NCBI GenBank assembly: GCA_013396995.1
Contig: VWZP01005248.1
Span: forward strand, 1,177-65,176
Direction of reading: 5' to 3'
Origin: Dicaeum eximium
Lineage: Eukaryota > Chordata > Aves > Passeriformes > Dicaeidae
Length of the DNA: 64,000 nucleotides
Below are positions 10,626 through 24,704 of this stretch, one piece after another. Each line of letters opens with the position of its first letter. Positions within the stretch are counted from its first letter, which is position 1. The notes under the pieces are model-generated. The model was not told the origin of the DNA. It worked only from the letters and a program-made list of their open reading frames with translations, and searched no databases. Both the position numbers and the translations under genes were made by a program.

Positions 10626-13600
10626 GGCATTTTTAAAATGCTCTTTCTCCTCTTCAAGTCAGTGGCAGTTTAGCATCTCGAAATAAAGGCTACTGGTAGT
10701 CCAGAGAATTTGTCTGCTGCTGTAGTATGGCTGTTATTGAAAGAAAGGGTGGTAGACTAACTGATTTGAGGGCATGTCTGCTCACCCTTTGCTTGATTTT
10801 GACACATAAGCCAAACATTTCTGATTCCTGTGGACAATTAGAGACAGCAAAGGGAGAAAAAGGAAATTAGTGCAGAAGCTGGAGAGGGAAAGGTAAGAAA
10901 GAAGGCAACAGAAAAGCTCAAACCAAGGATAGATGTGGCTACAGAACATGGCCAGGGACTGTGTCCAGGTTGTGGAAGAGAATGAAAGCCAAGGCTTCTT
11001 TGCCACTGTTCCAGTGAGGGCAGATGAAGGTGTCTGAGACAGTGCAAAAAATGAGCTGTTTAATAGAGCCTTCTCTTCCCTGGAGGAGTGTTTTCCCCTA
11101 AAGAGATGTAAAGGAGGGAAACTCCAAGAGAGCCACTGCAATTTACACCAGAGCTGAACAGCTCGAGTTCTGTACTGGCTGCAGGGAGACCGTGGGCACT
11201 GAGGCAGCAAAACCACAGACAGAAAATACATGTTTCTTTAGTGCAGTAGTAATTAAAACAATGTCCAATTAACCAAAACGCCACAAAGGACATGCAGGCA
11301 GGCAAAGAGCTGAAAGCCAGTGAGCTGGGGGCTCAAGAAGTGATGTGAAGGTGTGGCTGTGACTGAAGCTGCTCTGTGAGAAACAAGCCTGTGCCTGCCA
11401 AAAAAGAGGCACACTCAGGGGCAAATGGCTTCTGCCATATGCTCCTCTAGCAGCCCCAGCACTGATGCACGCACGCACAAATGAATGGGGACTTAGCATC
11501 CTCAGCCTGCCCAAGGCAGATTTTAAGTGAAAGAGGCTTGGAAACCCTCTTTCCTCTGCTGAAAAGAGGAGGGTGCAACCCTTCTTGGTACTGCTATGTT
11601 GGCTGTTCCCACAGGGACACATATATCTGGTGAATTAGCTATGCTTATACCAGCACACTGTGCTCATTGCAGCTTATTTGCTGCCAGACACTTAGGGCTC
11701 AGTATGGACAAGGGCAGCTCTGCTTCACTCTTACCCATAGGATAAACACAGGCTTCCCTGTTTTTAAAATCAGTTTTGAACACGTGTTCTTTGGGACAAA
11801 GGTGACCAATATGTACAGTCAGAAGCTAGTTAAAAACCCTGGTCTCCCCAGGGAGAGACACACTCTCAGAACCTCAGCATGGATCAGAATGAAAGGCAGG
11901 TCCCTTTGCTGAAGCACAAGACCCCATACCCATTAACCAGCCACACGGTGCAGTTTGATTTTGGAGGTTGTTAATGTAACAGCCACAGCATTTTCCAGAG
12001 TGCCTTAAACCCATTTGAAGAAGTGCTTTAGGCACCTCAACTGACTTGCAATGAAACACTGATTTCTAAGTTTCTAACATGCTTTTGAAAAGAAAGCCCC
12101 AGTGATAAAACCCTGGAGTCACACTGAAGACTGCTCCCCAAGCTGCCTTTTCCCTGTGCTGAAAGGGTGTTGTTCTGGTACAGCATGTAAAGCTTTTTCC
12201 CCTTCCTCCTTAAGAATAGCTGCTCTCAGACCTTCCAAGAAAAGCCAGAATAAGCTGCAGCTAAGTCCTGAGCCTTCTCCCACCAAAGAAATTGTTAAAA
12301 CTCTGACTGAGTTTAAAGAGCAATTTGGTGGCACCCAGCACCTTTTCCAATAGGTCTCAAGAAGTGTAATTTTCTATTAGAATAAGCAGCAAACTGAACT
12401 TGCTCTTCAGTGGGAAACCAAGCTGAGTGAATCAGCAGCAAAGCAGCAGTTTCTGCATATAGACAGCAGCACTGCCCACAGAACAAAGGCACAGGCAAAT
12501 TCTGTTTCTGTACTTGACCACAGATAGGTAAGTAACAGATCCACATCTTGCACACAAATGCACTGGCATCCACGTGGGTGCCCTGTCGCACTCTCCTGCC
12601 CAGTCAAGAGCTGGTTATGCAAGGTAGCAGTGTTGTGACTGACTTCATGGCTAGGAGGTCCCACCACATTATCAGAGTACTGGTAAGAAATACAGTAATT
12701 TTGCAGACTGGAGTTAAGGCTTTTGGGGAATCAGGTGCTAAATAGGGCTACCAGGACATTTAGAAGAAGTGTAGGAGCGTCTCTTCCAAACCGGTTGCTG
12801 AGGAAGACTCTTGAGTAGTGACCAAGACTTCTCAAAGTAGTGGACTATTTTTGCAGCTGCAGAATTTCAAAGATAGAATATATTTGGAAGACTGTATATA
12901 TATAAAAATTTCTTAGATACTACCTATTGTAATCTGCTTGTGTTCAAGAATGAAAAAAACCACAATCCTCGAGCTGAAGCTCAGACAAAAACCAATTTTT
13001 TTTCAGTTTCTAAATCCTTTCTAAGTAGGTACAGGACTTACAGTATTAATTATTTTCCTACTAAGCCAGTTTAATTAATAAGATATTTAGAGGAAGGGCA
13101 TGCTGGGCTAAGAGCAGCACTGAATGATAACAGATGTTATACTAAAACTATGGAACATGCTGCCTTTCTTCAATACAAATCTTCCTCCCAAACAAGTGTC
13201 GTACATATAAGTGCATAAACTGCTATGCTACTGCTGATCAGATGGGGAAAAAAAAAAACATTTAGACACAGAACTCATTAGGGCCTAACATCCTGAACAA
13301 TGAAATGCTTTACTTGGTCTGGATTTCTCTGGCTAAGATTGCCAGTTCTTTTATGAAGGATTTTCTTTTCAAGCAGAAAACTGGTATAAAGTAAATTCAT
13401 TCACTCTCCACTGAGAAGGAATCCATTCACAGCAGAGGATAAATGTAAACCTTTGAATTAATCCTTGATTCATGAGAACCGTATAAATTCTGTGATGGGA
13501 AAAAATGAATTATAATTAATATTTAAGAAAAGATGGATTACTTCATTAGTGATTTTCCTTGGTGACTAACCTCATGTTTTTTCATTTGTACAACCTTCCA

Positions 13601-16600
13601 GGAGATTAGAAATAAGCATTAAGACCTCTTTATGGGATTTACTTATGCCAGAAACTAGTTACTGTAACAAATTCATCCACTCTACAAGAAACTCTCAGTT
13701 ACCAGTTTATAGACACGAGCCTATGTGTGTTTTATGGTAGAAGTGTACAGATTTTGCCAGTGTGCTCTGCAGTACACTGTTTCTTTTATGCTTTGATGAT
13801 GAAACAGTGGGAAATGTTTTTATTAATGTTCCTGAGCTGGTATTTTTGAACTTGTCCCTCAGGAGCAGCACCCCTCTGCTGCTCAAGCAGAGTTTTTCTC
13901 TGTGGCAGACCCATTAAGATCAGTAAAGCCTTGACAGGGTCAGGAGAAGTTCCTGCCCCTCCATTCTGGAAATCAAACACAGTTTTGTCTTTACTCCTTT
14001 AACAGGCTGCTGTGATGGCAGTGGCTGTGGGCTGCTCCTCCAGCTGAGAAGGTGAAGCTCTGCGCTGCCTCTGTGCCAAGCACTTCTGCTGCTCCATTAA
14101 CCAGCCAAAGAGGCATTTCTGCAGTCACAACACACAACCTTTCCGTCCTCCCATCCTTCCCTCCCAGACTAAAACATCTCAGATGAACTATTGCAACCGG
14201 CATCTATACGAGGCAATAATAAATTAATAATAAATATTATCATACAAGATAATAATAATGTGTCCTCCTTTGCAGCAATTGTCATGTTGCTGCTTAACCA
14301 AGGGGTGGACTAAATAAACAAGTCCTTTTCATCTGACAACTGAAAGTAAATCCCAGTCTGTGCTGGCCAGTTGGATCTTAACCTTGCTTTTTTCTGAGGT
14401 TGTCCTTGGCTTTTGTTTTAAAAAGCATTGGGGGATGAATGAATGGGGCTTGACATGAATTCTTCCTTTCAAAGGCCACTATAATTTTAATGATGATATT
14501 AGAAAGCAAAGGTTGTCATAGGATGAAGCTGAGAGCAGAAGCTTTCTGTTGCATAAATTATAGGAATCTGCTTTGTTAATAATTCAGATCTGAATAATTA
14601 GAAGCAAGTAAACCAATGCTTTGCACAATACTTAGATAAACAACCATCACTGTTTTCTTTAGATTTATAAGGAAGGAGAGATTTTCAAATGTGATGGATT
14701 ATGTATCAAAAATGTTATATCATCTTGAAATTTTCCCAACCATATAGAGTTTCTTGGCAATCAAATGGAGCAGAATTCAGCTAATACAAATTTTTACAGT
14801 GGGGGTTTCTGCCTCTGAGTTGGCCTCCTTATATTCATTGCAAGTCTTGGGCATGATTAACTTCAGACTAATGTAAGAATCTATACAAGACTCAGCTGCA
14901 CCTTGGAAGTGCCTGTTAGGCTTCACTGACTGTACAGGAAGCTATGGGTGAGTAGCTGAGATAAAGATGCATAAAAATAGGGCTGAATATACCCCTGAAA
15001 TCAAAATTGACTGAAGAGAGTAGTTTTAAGAAAAGAAACGCTGCTATAGATGCAAGTCTTAGACATCACTGAGGAAAATGTAGATGTGACAGCTCACAGA
15101 GAGCTCTACTCACTTTGGGATTGTTTTAATAGCTGTGGCATGACACCTAGCACTGTTGCTGTGAGCTTGGGGTATGACCAACACCAAAACATAGCTGGGT
15201 TGAGGTAACTGTATTGCTCTGCTCACTGCCAAATAAGAATTTTGCTTGGCTTCAAACATGCATAGGTCTTTTGAAGCCTGAGGAAAGTAAATTCCAACAG
15301 GGTTCTGAATCTTTAAGATTTAAAGTTCCTTACAGAAGTTTTGAGCATGTCTAATATCAGCCTAGGTTTTCCTGCAACAGTACCAACTACAAAACTTAAT
15401 TCAGACAAATTGCTACCTAGAATTGGGAGCCTCCTTTTGTCTGTGTGTCTGCACATGACATTCCTTGTTGTGACTGTAGCCTAGCACTCCCATTCTATGA
15501 GATAAAATAAGTGAACATTCGAAGGAGAAAAATAGGCTGGTATAAAAGGTTAAGCTTGATTTTGAAAAGTGTATAGAAGTACCTCTCCAATCAGCTGACC
15601 AACTAAACCCCATTCAGTATGTGAGTCACTTGGAAAACTTCTGTGGCATGTTCTATGAGACAAACTAATAACACAGAAAAACCCCACAGCACTGAAGCCA
15701 CACTAAAGAGTAACTCAAAACACTCGTTAAGCAAATCCGGATCATAATTACAGAAGTGGAAAAGTGAGGTACAGACAAGCTGAAACAACTTGGCATGTCA
15801 CCTGCTACATCAGTAGGAAAGCATTAACAGCACCTGTTCTGTTACCAGGGGCCAACACTCTAGGCTAGGAAATGACCCTTCTAGACTTAAAATTTGCTAC
15901 TGTAATCAAGGCAAATAAAATAACAGGAAAAAGAGGCAAAAATAAAATTAACATCCCCCCCCGATTGATTTTATTTCATTTCCAGTCTTGAAAGTACAAC
16001 TGGATTTATTTTAGATTATGACTAAAAGCATAGAGAAGATGATGTCAAGGCATCTTGCTTCCACTCAAATTCAGACCAGCTCAAGACAATGGTCCATTTC
16101 CAGTTAGAAGCACTGGACTGGGAGCATGACAAATCTTCATTTGTGACAGGTAAGCCTTTGAAATAACACAGTAAAAAAATACACATTCCTTTGAGAGCGC
16201 CGGATCAAATCTAAAATTCCTGGTTACTCACTGGAAGAGTTTAGGAGGTGTAACAGTTGGCACACCTGGTAACTACAGATAAATATTCAATCTTCTCTTC
16301 CTTACTGATTGAGACAGAAGGTAGAACTGGGGAAGAAGTTAAGCGTTAAGAAAACTCTAGACTTGAACCGACCATTACTACACGTAAACTGCCAGAGGAC
16401 AGACTTGGGAGAATAGTGGATGCAAAGTCAAATCTGCAGAGAATTGCAGAAGCTAATCAAAATACTGCAAACTACACTAAGTTAGATCACAATACAGTAA
16501 CACAACTCAGAAATACAGCATGCAACCAGAAATACAGCAAGCACAAGGAAAGACAGCAAAATTATATCTGAACAATTCTACCATGATAGTTCTTAATTCT

Positions 16601-19600
16601 TTCTGAACCAAAGAAATTTGAAATCTAATCCAAGAGCAGATGGACTATATTTTTTCATACAGAAGGACTGAAAAAATCAATCAAAGAAGATGTCTTCCTA
16701 GGGAAAGAACTACACTTCAAGTTAGATCCAAAGAAACTCAACATTATGGATTTCACAGGCCAAGCTGAGCAAGCCTGGCAGAAGATGAATGCATGAAAAC
16801 AGGAGATAAAACGAGAAATCTTAACAAACATAACAAAAGCTGTGTGTTTGAAAGGAATCCCACACCCTAAGAAAGTAGATTTGAAAAGAAAACAAGATTG
16901 TAGACACCGTAAGAAAAATGTCACTATTCTCAGCTGCCCAGCTAATAAAGAGCAAAAGAGAGCTCCACTGTGTTGGCAAACTGTGATAATCTATCAAAAG
17001 GATTTTGGAAAGACACATTTTTACGCCTTTTATACATAATTGCTGTTCTAGTCACACTTGAGAAGTTTGGGAGAAATTCAGACAGCAGACCAGAATATTG
17101 AAAAAACAAAGAAAATACATTTCTTCTGTTCTTCCCTCTGAATTGTTGCACAGTGTTTTCATGAGTTGCTAGGTAGTTCTAGGTCAAGAACTGGAAAGCT
17201 GAGCCACCAACAGGTATTGCTTTCCACAGCTTAATGAAAAAGGAGATTCTTTATCTTAATTAATTTGCAACAAGGTAACATAGCATATCTTAATTTACAC
17301 CTGCTCTGCAAATACAGTGTGAGCGCAGAGTGGAAAGCCATAACCTGGCACTCAAGAGAGTTCTTAATTTAGGTATCAAAAACAGTAGTGAGGGGGTGGT
17401 ACTGACTTAGTAGAAGGCTTTCATCCAAGCAAGAAACCTGTCAGCCTAGAGCAGCCCCTGCTTATGTCCATGATGCTACCAGCACCCTATGTAGCTATAG
17501 CTATGGTAAAGCCAAACTGACCACAGCGATTACCACCACAGTTCTTTCTGCAATGGGGTTATGTCCTAAGCACCAGCAAAAGGCAGCTGATGCAATCCTT
17601 ATGGTAGGAGGTCCATTTACATTACAGAAATGATGGTTTCCCCTACAGGCTTCCATGTAACAACATGCAGAGGTTATAGTATCAAAGAAAAACTAAGAAT
17701 ATGGGTTCTACATGTCAAACCTTTGCAACTGGACAAGATGAGTGATGCCATCTGAAAAAAATATGTGGCAACATCAGAAGCAGTTGTACATTCCAAGGAA
17801 TGGCTGCTTTTTACAAGTGGCTCAACTTGCTTTAGGTACCTTGCAGTCTCAGATTTCTGTACGTACAACAGACAAAAACTGCTAAAAGCAAGTGGGCGAA
17901 GAGCTGGGTGAGATATCTGCAAGGTGTTTCCTTTACCCTGAGAAGATGGTTCTCAGAATGATGATGCTGCAGAAGGGATCTGCAGTGCCATCTGTAACAG
18001 CAGAAATACCTCTTTGCAATATTCTGCAGCATAACAGTTCAAGGGACCTTCCTCAAAGCAAAAATCACAGTGGGCATTGCTTCAGTAAGACAATGACTCA
18101 TGTGACTCTCTGGAAGGTTCTCTCCATGACAGAGTTTACACATGGCATATTACTACCTGGGCACGCTGCTGCTTTTGGATTTGCTCCTCATCAAACAACA
18201 CTTCCCAGATGGCAAAATACAGAGCACAGTTTACATAAAGAAGTCTAGCAGATGTCAGGAAACTGGATTTTCCGGAGTTACTTTTAAAGCTGAACGAGTC
18301 AGCTTTCCTGGGATGGAAAAATGGGAAAAAATTAAGAGATAAAAACCAAAACAATGGCAGGCTGATGATAAGAAGGCAGAAAGAATGCTTGGACAGACCA
18401 CCTGGAGATGACAGCCAAGCTACTGGCCAGTATTTGGCCCCTCATTTGCCAGCTGGGAGGATCACCTTGCTGACAGAAAAGAGACCTGTACTTGGTAAGA
18501 CAAGCAGCACAACTCTTTATAGCAACAGCCAACTGCTCTGTAGTTTTACAGCTTGAGTTCACCTTACAGCTGCAACTTTACAGACATATAATGCCCGGTA
18601 CCCACTGCCAGACAGATGTGTAAATCCAGTGTTTACTCCCTAACAACATCCTATTTTGGCTACACTGAAAAAGCCTGCTCTGCTAGATGCTGCTATTTCA
18701 CCAGAAAGGGATTTGAGATAATTTAAAATATATTCACACATTACTCAAACACTGTTGAAGTAAATTACAGTTTTCCACTTACACTGGAATAATTAGTACA
18801 CCGTAGCCTCCCAAACTGACATGCAAAATAGATGGGGACTTGTTTATCTGTATCCACATGTACCCCTACTAAAAATAAATACAAAGCACAGCTTGTGACT
18901 AAGAAATACCTTCTTAATTCTGAAGTTGGCTTAGCACCGTTTTGAGAGAGATGTCATGAATATTTCACACACTTCTCAGAAACCATCACTACTGTTGTAC
19001 ACCCAGAAAATCTTGACTAAGCACACACAAATTAAAAATGCATTTGTTATTGAAATGAACTGGCATCAACCCTTCAACACAGACCTCTGTTAGGAGTCAA
19101 ACAGGAAATCATTCATTTAATGCTTGATTATAGGAACGACTGAATCACAAAGCAACAAACACTTCCTCCAAAATACGAAGATTCTTGAACTGCAGCTGTC
19201 ACACCATCCAGCAATTATATTTGGATGATATTTCCAGCTTGTGCAATGGCACTAGCTGGCTGGTACATAATACTGAAAAAACCCCAAAGTGTCTTTAATG
19301 CCAGCATCTTATCTCCCAAAATAGCGCAGTCTGCTTTCTGGCTTGGTAGCTGATAACAATTCAAGCTACGGTAAAGGCCCACCATGCAATTTCAGCATGT
19401 TTTACACATTCAGAGTCTCGGTCTGACGTTTTTTTTTTGCTTCTTTGGGGTGAAAAGATAACATTCCCAGATGGAGAGAAACTTTCCATTATATGTGGCA
19501 GTCCTCTGGAATCAACAGACTGAAAAAAGACCAGACTGTGATTTCATTTACAGTAACATGAATGCGGAAGAGCTTCATGAGAATCTGGCATGAACCATCC

Positions 19601-20119
19601 TGCTTGCAACATGAATTATCCCATTATTTCAACAGGAGATACTTTAAAAAAAAACAACTACCAATGATGACATTGTTTTATGCTCCTCTCCAGCAAATGT
19701 TGAAGTTATCTGAGAAAATAAGGCATTTTTTCCTCTTATGTTATCTTAATGCTTTTTGTGTGTGTGTGCAAAACATAGTTCTGCTGCTTGCCTGGAATGG
19801 GGAGACAGAGATGAAGATACAAAACATGTTTAGATGGTAACAGTTTTGAACTGAAGCATTGATATAAGAAGCAAATTTGAAAAATAATAGGCAGAAAGGA
19901 CAGTGAAGTGAAGGAGATATGATTAATACTCTGGACATTTCTTACAGTGCAATCACATTATAAATGTAGATAATATTGTCAGTCTCATATCTCAGTATTC
20001 CAGTGTAAGTGTTCCTGCTGTCCAGAACCTAATAGAGTTTTTCTGTTCATTGTGTGGAAAACCAAACAGAAAACTGGTATAATCATAGATGATCTAAGGT
20101 TAAAAGCAACGGTACTGAA

Positions 20120-21240
20120 GGATAAAGGCCATGGTTAACAAGCCAAATATTTTTCACAGCAGTGCTAATCCTGAAGAGCTTCAGCAGAATTGCAGAGGGA
20201 AACTACAAGGAGCTGTGGAAGTCTTTCTAAGAGAAGTGTCATTTGGAGAACTTTTAAAAGAAAACAATAAATTGGAGAGCAGCAAACTGCCAAGACCAGA
20301 TAGTTTTCTTCCTTGAGTTCCTCAGGAAATCAAATATGAACACAGTAAGTGTGAAAAGTAATCTAGATAAGATAGAAAAGTGGGAGAGGGCAAATAGAAG
20401 GTTGCTATTCTTTAGAGTATGAAAGTCATCTGGGAATTGCAGACTAGTAAGCCTGGTTCCCATCCACCAGTCTAGGAACAGTTATATAGAATAAAGCTAG
20501 AAATTGGAGACCTAGAACAGAAGAGAGACGCAAGAAGAATTATCCTGGGTTTGAAGTCAATGAATGAAGATGCTTGTTCCAAGTTGGCATCTTCAGAGTT
20601 CCAAAATTCCTATGTTAAGATCATTGGAAGAATTAAAATTGTATTAGATAATTAGATGTGATTATCTTCTAGTAGAATAACAACATGTATAAATCAAAAA
20701 GGAATGCCCAATAACAGGGGGATGTAGCACTACTCACTGTCTTCTTCACAAAAACACAGTTAAGAAAGGTTGACCATAAGGAGATGATAAAATTTGCTGA
20801 CTGCAGTCAAAACTAAGGCTGACTGCAAAGAGCTACAAGAATTCTTATGATACTAAATGACGTGTGACAAAATTCAACATTGATAAGAGCAAAAAAGACA
20901 TTTGGGAAAAGGCAGCCCTAACTCTACACACTTAACAGCTATATTAGTCATTCCCACTCAGAAGATAGTGCTTGGAAACTCTGCAGAGAATTATCTGAAA
21001 ACATCATCCCAATGCCTGGAGCAGTAAAAAAAGGCAACAGAAATCTGAAATTACTAGGAATTATATACAGCCCCTTTGTGCTAGTGTAATAGTCTACAGC
21101 TAACACAAGTTTGGGTATCCATCTCCAAAGAGATACATCAGAACTAAAAAAGTTATGAAAAAACAACAACAAAAAAAAGACTAACTGGATGGGGTTTGCA
21201 GAGAAATAAAGAATATTAGCAGAACCACATCTTTTTGGGT
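20120..21240 (+). mobile_element. decayed CR1 LINE, reverse-transcriptase 3' part
   Basis: The plus strand follows, with many changes, the order of an old amniote CR1 reverse-transcriptase region. Landmarks: a broken PxPDxxxP-like stretch at about 20290-20340 (KLPRPDSFLP then QEIKYE after a stop); GAATTGCAGACTAGTAAGCC at 20435-20455, the decayed NYRPVSL motif; GATAAAATTTGCTGACTGC near 20785, the decayed KFADD site; AAGGCTGACTGCAAAGAGCT near 20815; ATCTGAAAACATCATCCCAA near 20995. Indels and stops break every frame, so it is long dead. It has the opposite orientation to the two younger CR1 copies. Family membership is from memory of CR1 consensus sequences; subfamily and exact ends are unsure. 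Confidence 0.75.
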
Positions 21241-24200
21241 CATATATTCTTTTATAGCAAGGTTCTGGTTCCCCTGATATTCACAAAAATACATGGGAAC
21301 TGTCATCTAGGCTGTGCACTGTGTAAACCAGACCATTCCCTCGGAGGAAAATCAAGGCACAAAAGAGGAGAGACAACATCAGTACACATATTCTACACAT
21401 CCTCTGCTAGGAGCTACACCAGACAGGGCTTCCTTAGCCTGGCATAGCCCTTCAAATAATCCCCACAGCCCCACCGCTACAGCAAGGACAGCAGTCATCT
21501 GGGAACACAACACAGGTCTGCAACACCATGAACAGCCATTGACCCACTCATGAAATGCCAGAGGTGAAGAGCACCCAGCAAAATGGTCAGGGTGCAACTG
21601 AAAAAAGGTGCTTTTGTGCACAGTGTCTTTTTTCATTGTGGAATGATCCGTGTGAGATACCAGTTAAAGCTAAATTTGGTTCCAACAACACAAAGGATAA
21701 ATCCACATGGCTTGATCTGGATGCAGCTTTTAGTTTATGAGTTTCTGAGAGCTGCAATCTGATTTCTTAAGTCAGGAGTCAGATAAATGGTTGTTTACCC
21801 TGCTTCTTGCATGTAACATAACCCTGAATATAAGAAAAGATACTGCACTACCACGGACTTTGGTTTGATCTACTATGTCTGCCCTGGAGTATATTTATTT
21901 TTAAAACATGTGTTTAATGTATCAGGAGAAAACACCCTTGATCCCAACACATAAAACTGTACCATTATCTAGTTGTAGGAAATGCGCAAAGGCAGCGGAT
22001 TCGCCTTTGAAAGAAACTTGAATTTTATCTCCTTATCATGCATGTCAGGGGATTTTTCTTGCATGATTTAATCAGACCTGTTAAGTAATACAGAGTTCAA
22101 CATACTGACATCTAAAATTACAAAAATGGATTTGGGCTTCATGGCCTGTGTAGTGCTGATTGCAAAAGTAGCTTACTTGCTAGCGTGGCATCCAGGCTTA
22201 GAGCCCTTTTCCAACACAGGCTTCAGGAATTCTCACTCATTAATTTCAGAGAATACTAAGACTTCTTTTACTTTGTTTCTTTCAATTCTAGGAAGTACAA
22301 GAGTGTGTGCTGTATTTCATGTTGGATAAAACTTAATTATTATTAATTGGTTTCTGGCAATACAGTATGTGAAGTGACAGTGGAATGTGAACCTGAAATC
22401 TGAAATTCTGCCCAGTGTTGGGTTATGACCTGACTGTAGATGGTTTTTTAACAGAGAATAAAGTCAACTTGTTCTGCAGATTTTGACAAATACTTCACAA
22501 AAGAACCACAGAGATAATGCAAATCACTGTTCTGTGGCAATTACAAGTTTATTCAAAGATGACACTACCTTCAAATATTTTTCTGAAGATTATCAAAATG
22601 CCATTATGTTGTTATAAAGACATTAATTAAAATATTACTGCTGTAGCTTCAAATTTCAGATATAAGTCAGGAAAAAAACAATTTAGTGAATAACTCTACA
22701 TAAATATTCTTCTGTTCCAACTTTATCCTGGCCTTTTTTTACACAGCAAGATTTTTATGATTTATTTTTGTGAAATTTCACTTATTTCTGTTGCATAATA
22801 GCAATAGATGTCAGTCTATTTCTACCATCATAATTAGTTGCTGTGGAGATGGCTGAAATATCATGAATTATTATAATTGCAAATGAGGAATAAGAAGCAG
22901 GAAAAGATGACATTGATAATGTGCAAATATTGCAAGGTTCCTTGAAACTAGTTGACTACAAGATATTTGAATTTGCCATAATAATGAGGAGGCTTACAGA
23001 ATAAAGGGGTGGTGTACATTTCAGGGTAATACACTATGAAGAAGCACGACAGTTACATATGATGGCATCTTAAATTTAGCTTAACATTCAAGTAAAATTA
23101 TCATATAACCCACACATTTTCTGATTTTGTTACATATAATTTTGCTGAAGGCCTATAGAAAAGCCATTTATGGTATTCACCTTTATTACTATGAGGCAAA
23201 ACCACCACAGCAGTAATCCATAAAATCAGTAGGTGCTATCCTGAACTAATCTTCTTTGGCAGATAAATGAAGGAGAAACAGGTGTTCAAGTATCTGCATG
23301 AAAAGCAGCTAGAATCATTCCTTTGACATTGTTCTTTAAAAGGCAGGAATCATACTGTATCTTCCACTGGAGACTAATGAACCTCTCGGGGGGAGAAAGG
23401 ACTAAGTAGACAAAAATAAAATTCCTGATGTATTTTTTAATAGCAGAAGTCCTTTACATCGTGTTGTCTTTTGTTTCAGGGCTGCCTGGCAGTCCAATCT
23501 CACCTCAGAGCTGCATTAAGTGACTGAGTGTAATGATGCTGCCTTCATACAGGCACTGTGTGCACTCCCAAAATGACAGCATTATTAAATCTTCACCTTT
23601 TCTGCCTCAGTAGCATGAAGCAATTGTCCTAAATTGAAAAAAAAAAAACCAACAAACAAACCATCCCAAAATGATGCTTTTATGAAGAAACAAACTTATA
23701 AAAGCTTGACTGAGCTAAATACTGAATTAAATACTCTCTCATGTGTTGCTGTTCAGAGCTAAGCTGCTGCATTCTGAAATATGAAGGGAAAGTGAGAAGC
23801 AACAAGGGAGAAGTGAGAAGCAGTTCTTTGTAAAACAAGATTTCTTACTCTTTCTGAGCACAGATGAGTGACTGATATCTGAATTATATTCCCAAGATTT
23901 CCATGCCATTATTTGGATAGCTTTTTAACCAGCAAACAAGTCTCCTGGCACCTTATGAAGATGATAAAAACAACTTATATGGGTTCTAATATTGACCTAT
24001 AGATGGTCGAGCTCCAGAATATCAATGTATTTTTACTGATTGAGCAACCAAACACCAAGTGTTTTTTAGTATCAACAAAACTCCTCAGCTCAAAGACACT
24101 GGAATGGATTCTGTGAGGGTGAACAAGCACATTCCATTCTGACCCACCCTATGTTCAGAGAGGAGTTCTCATCAGCCTCTTCACAAGGCAAAATCTGAAA

Positions 24201-24591
24201 CACACTCCTTTGCTATCTTATCCATCTATTGTGCCTTTTCAAGGCACTCTTGCTGATGCAATAGTCTGATAATTATGCTCATTTGATGTGAAGCCTCTTG
24301 CTTTTAAACTCAGCAGTTAATTAAACAAATAAATATAAAACTGAAAAAGCATCTGGTTTGGAAATTTTCTTCTCTGTGTTGGTCAAAGTAAAGACTGCAC
24401 ATCTCCCATCCTCTCATAAAGGCTGGGTAGGATGTGCAGTGTCTATTTTTTAACCATAACACACAGCTGCATGCTGCAGTATTGCGCATCGGTACAGCTC
24501 TGAGGGATTATCTTAAATATTTTGGAGCTCAAATAGCCTTTTTTATGTTGTTTGTTAGACCTCAAAGAGGAGTCAGGAAAGTGTTTCTGCT
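21241..24591 (-). other. 44 kb PHACTR1 intron, part between two CR1 copies
   Basis: This stretch is AT-rich and has no exon or repeat that I recognise. The piece at about 22820-22960, with AATTAG and AATTATTATAATT cores, looks like possible constrained non-coding DNA. A poly-A stretch with AAC repeats lies at about 23638-23665. Confidence 0.7.
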
Positions 24592-24704
24592 AATCACAGA
24601 ATTGTAGAATGGTTTGGGTTGGAAGGGACCTTACAGATCATCTAGTTCCAGCTCCTCTGCCATGGGCAGGGACACCTTCCACCAGACCAGGTTGCTCTGA
24701 GCCC
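24592..24704 (-). mobile_element. CR1 LINE 3' tail, short and 5'-truncated
   Basis: On the plus strand it begins with one and a half copies of the terminal repeat (AATCACAGAATTGTAGAATG), then GGTTTGGGTTGGAAGGGACC, and runs to GTTGCTCTGAGCCCC. This is the reverse complement of the avian CR1 3' end, so the element lies on the minus strand. About 113 bases remain, which is typical of severe 5' truncation. The open frame at 24609-24812 is an artefact of this repeat. Confidence 0.93.

Larger units (their letters stand above)
10553..20119 (-). other. 44 kb PHACTR1 intron, 3' part
   Basis: This is the downstream end of the long intron between 10553 and 54593. I recognise no exon or young transposon. 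The 149-codon minus-strand frame at 10782-11231 has no recognisable domain or splice structure. An A-rich stretch at about 16400-17050 carries a 105-codon plus-strand frame with one stop and may be decayed repeat, but I cannot assign a family. A run of eight C lies at about 15954-15961. Confidence 0.75.

Noticed and set aside
10782..11231. 149-codon minus-strand open frame.
   Set aside because: No domain, no conserved motif, many Ser/Leu/Phe residues typical of chance frames in purine-rich DNA, and overlapping frames of similar length in other phases.
18869..18878. Perfect MEF2 consensus CTAAAAATAA here and again at 42212-42221, recalling the MEF2 site in a human PHACTR1 enhancer.
   Set aside because: In DNA this AT-rich, more than ten such matches are expected by chance, and I cannot show orthology to the human enhancer.
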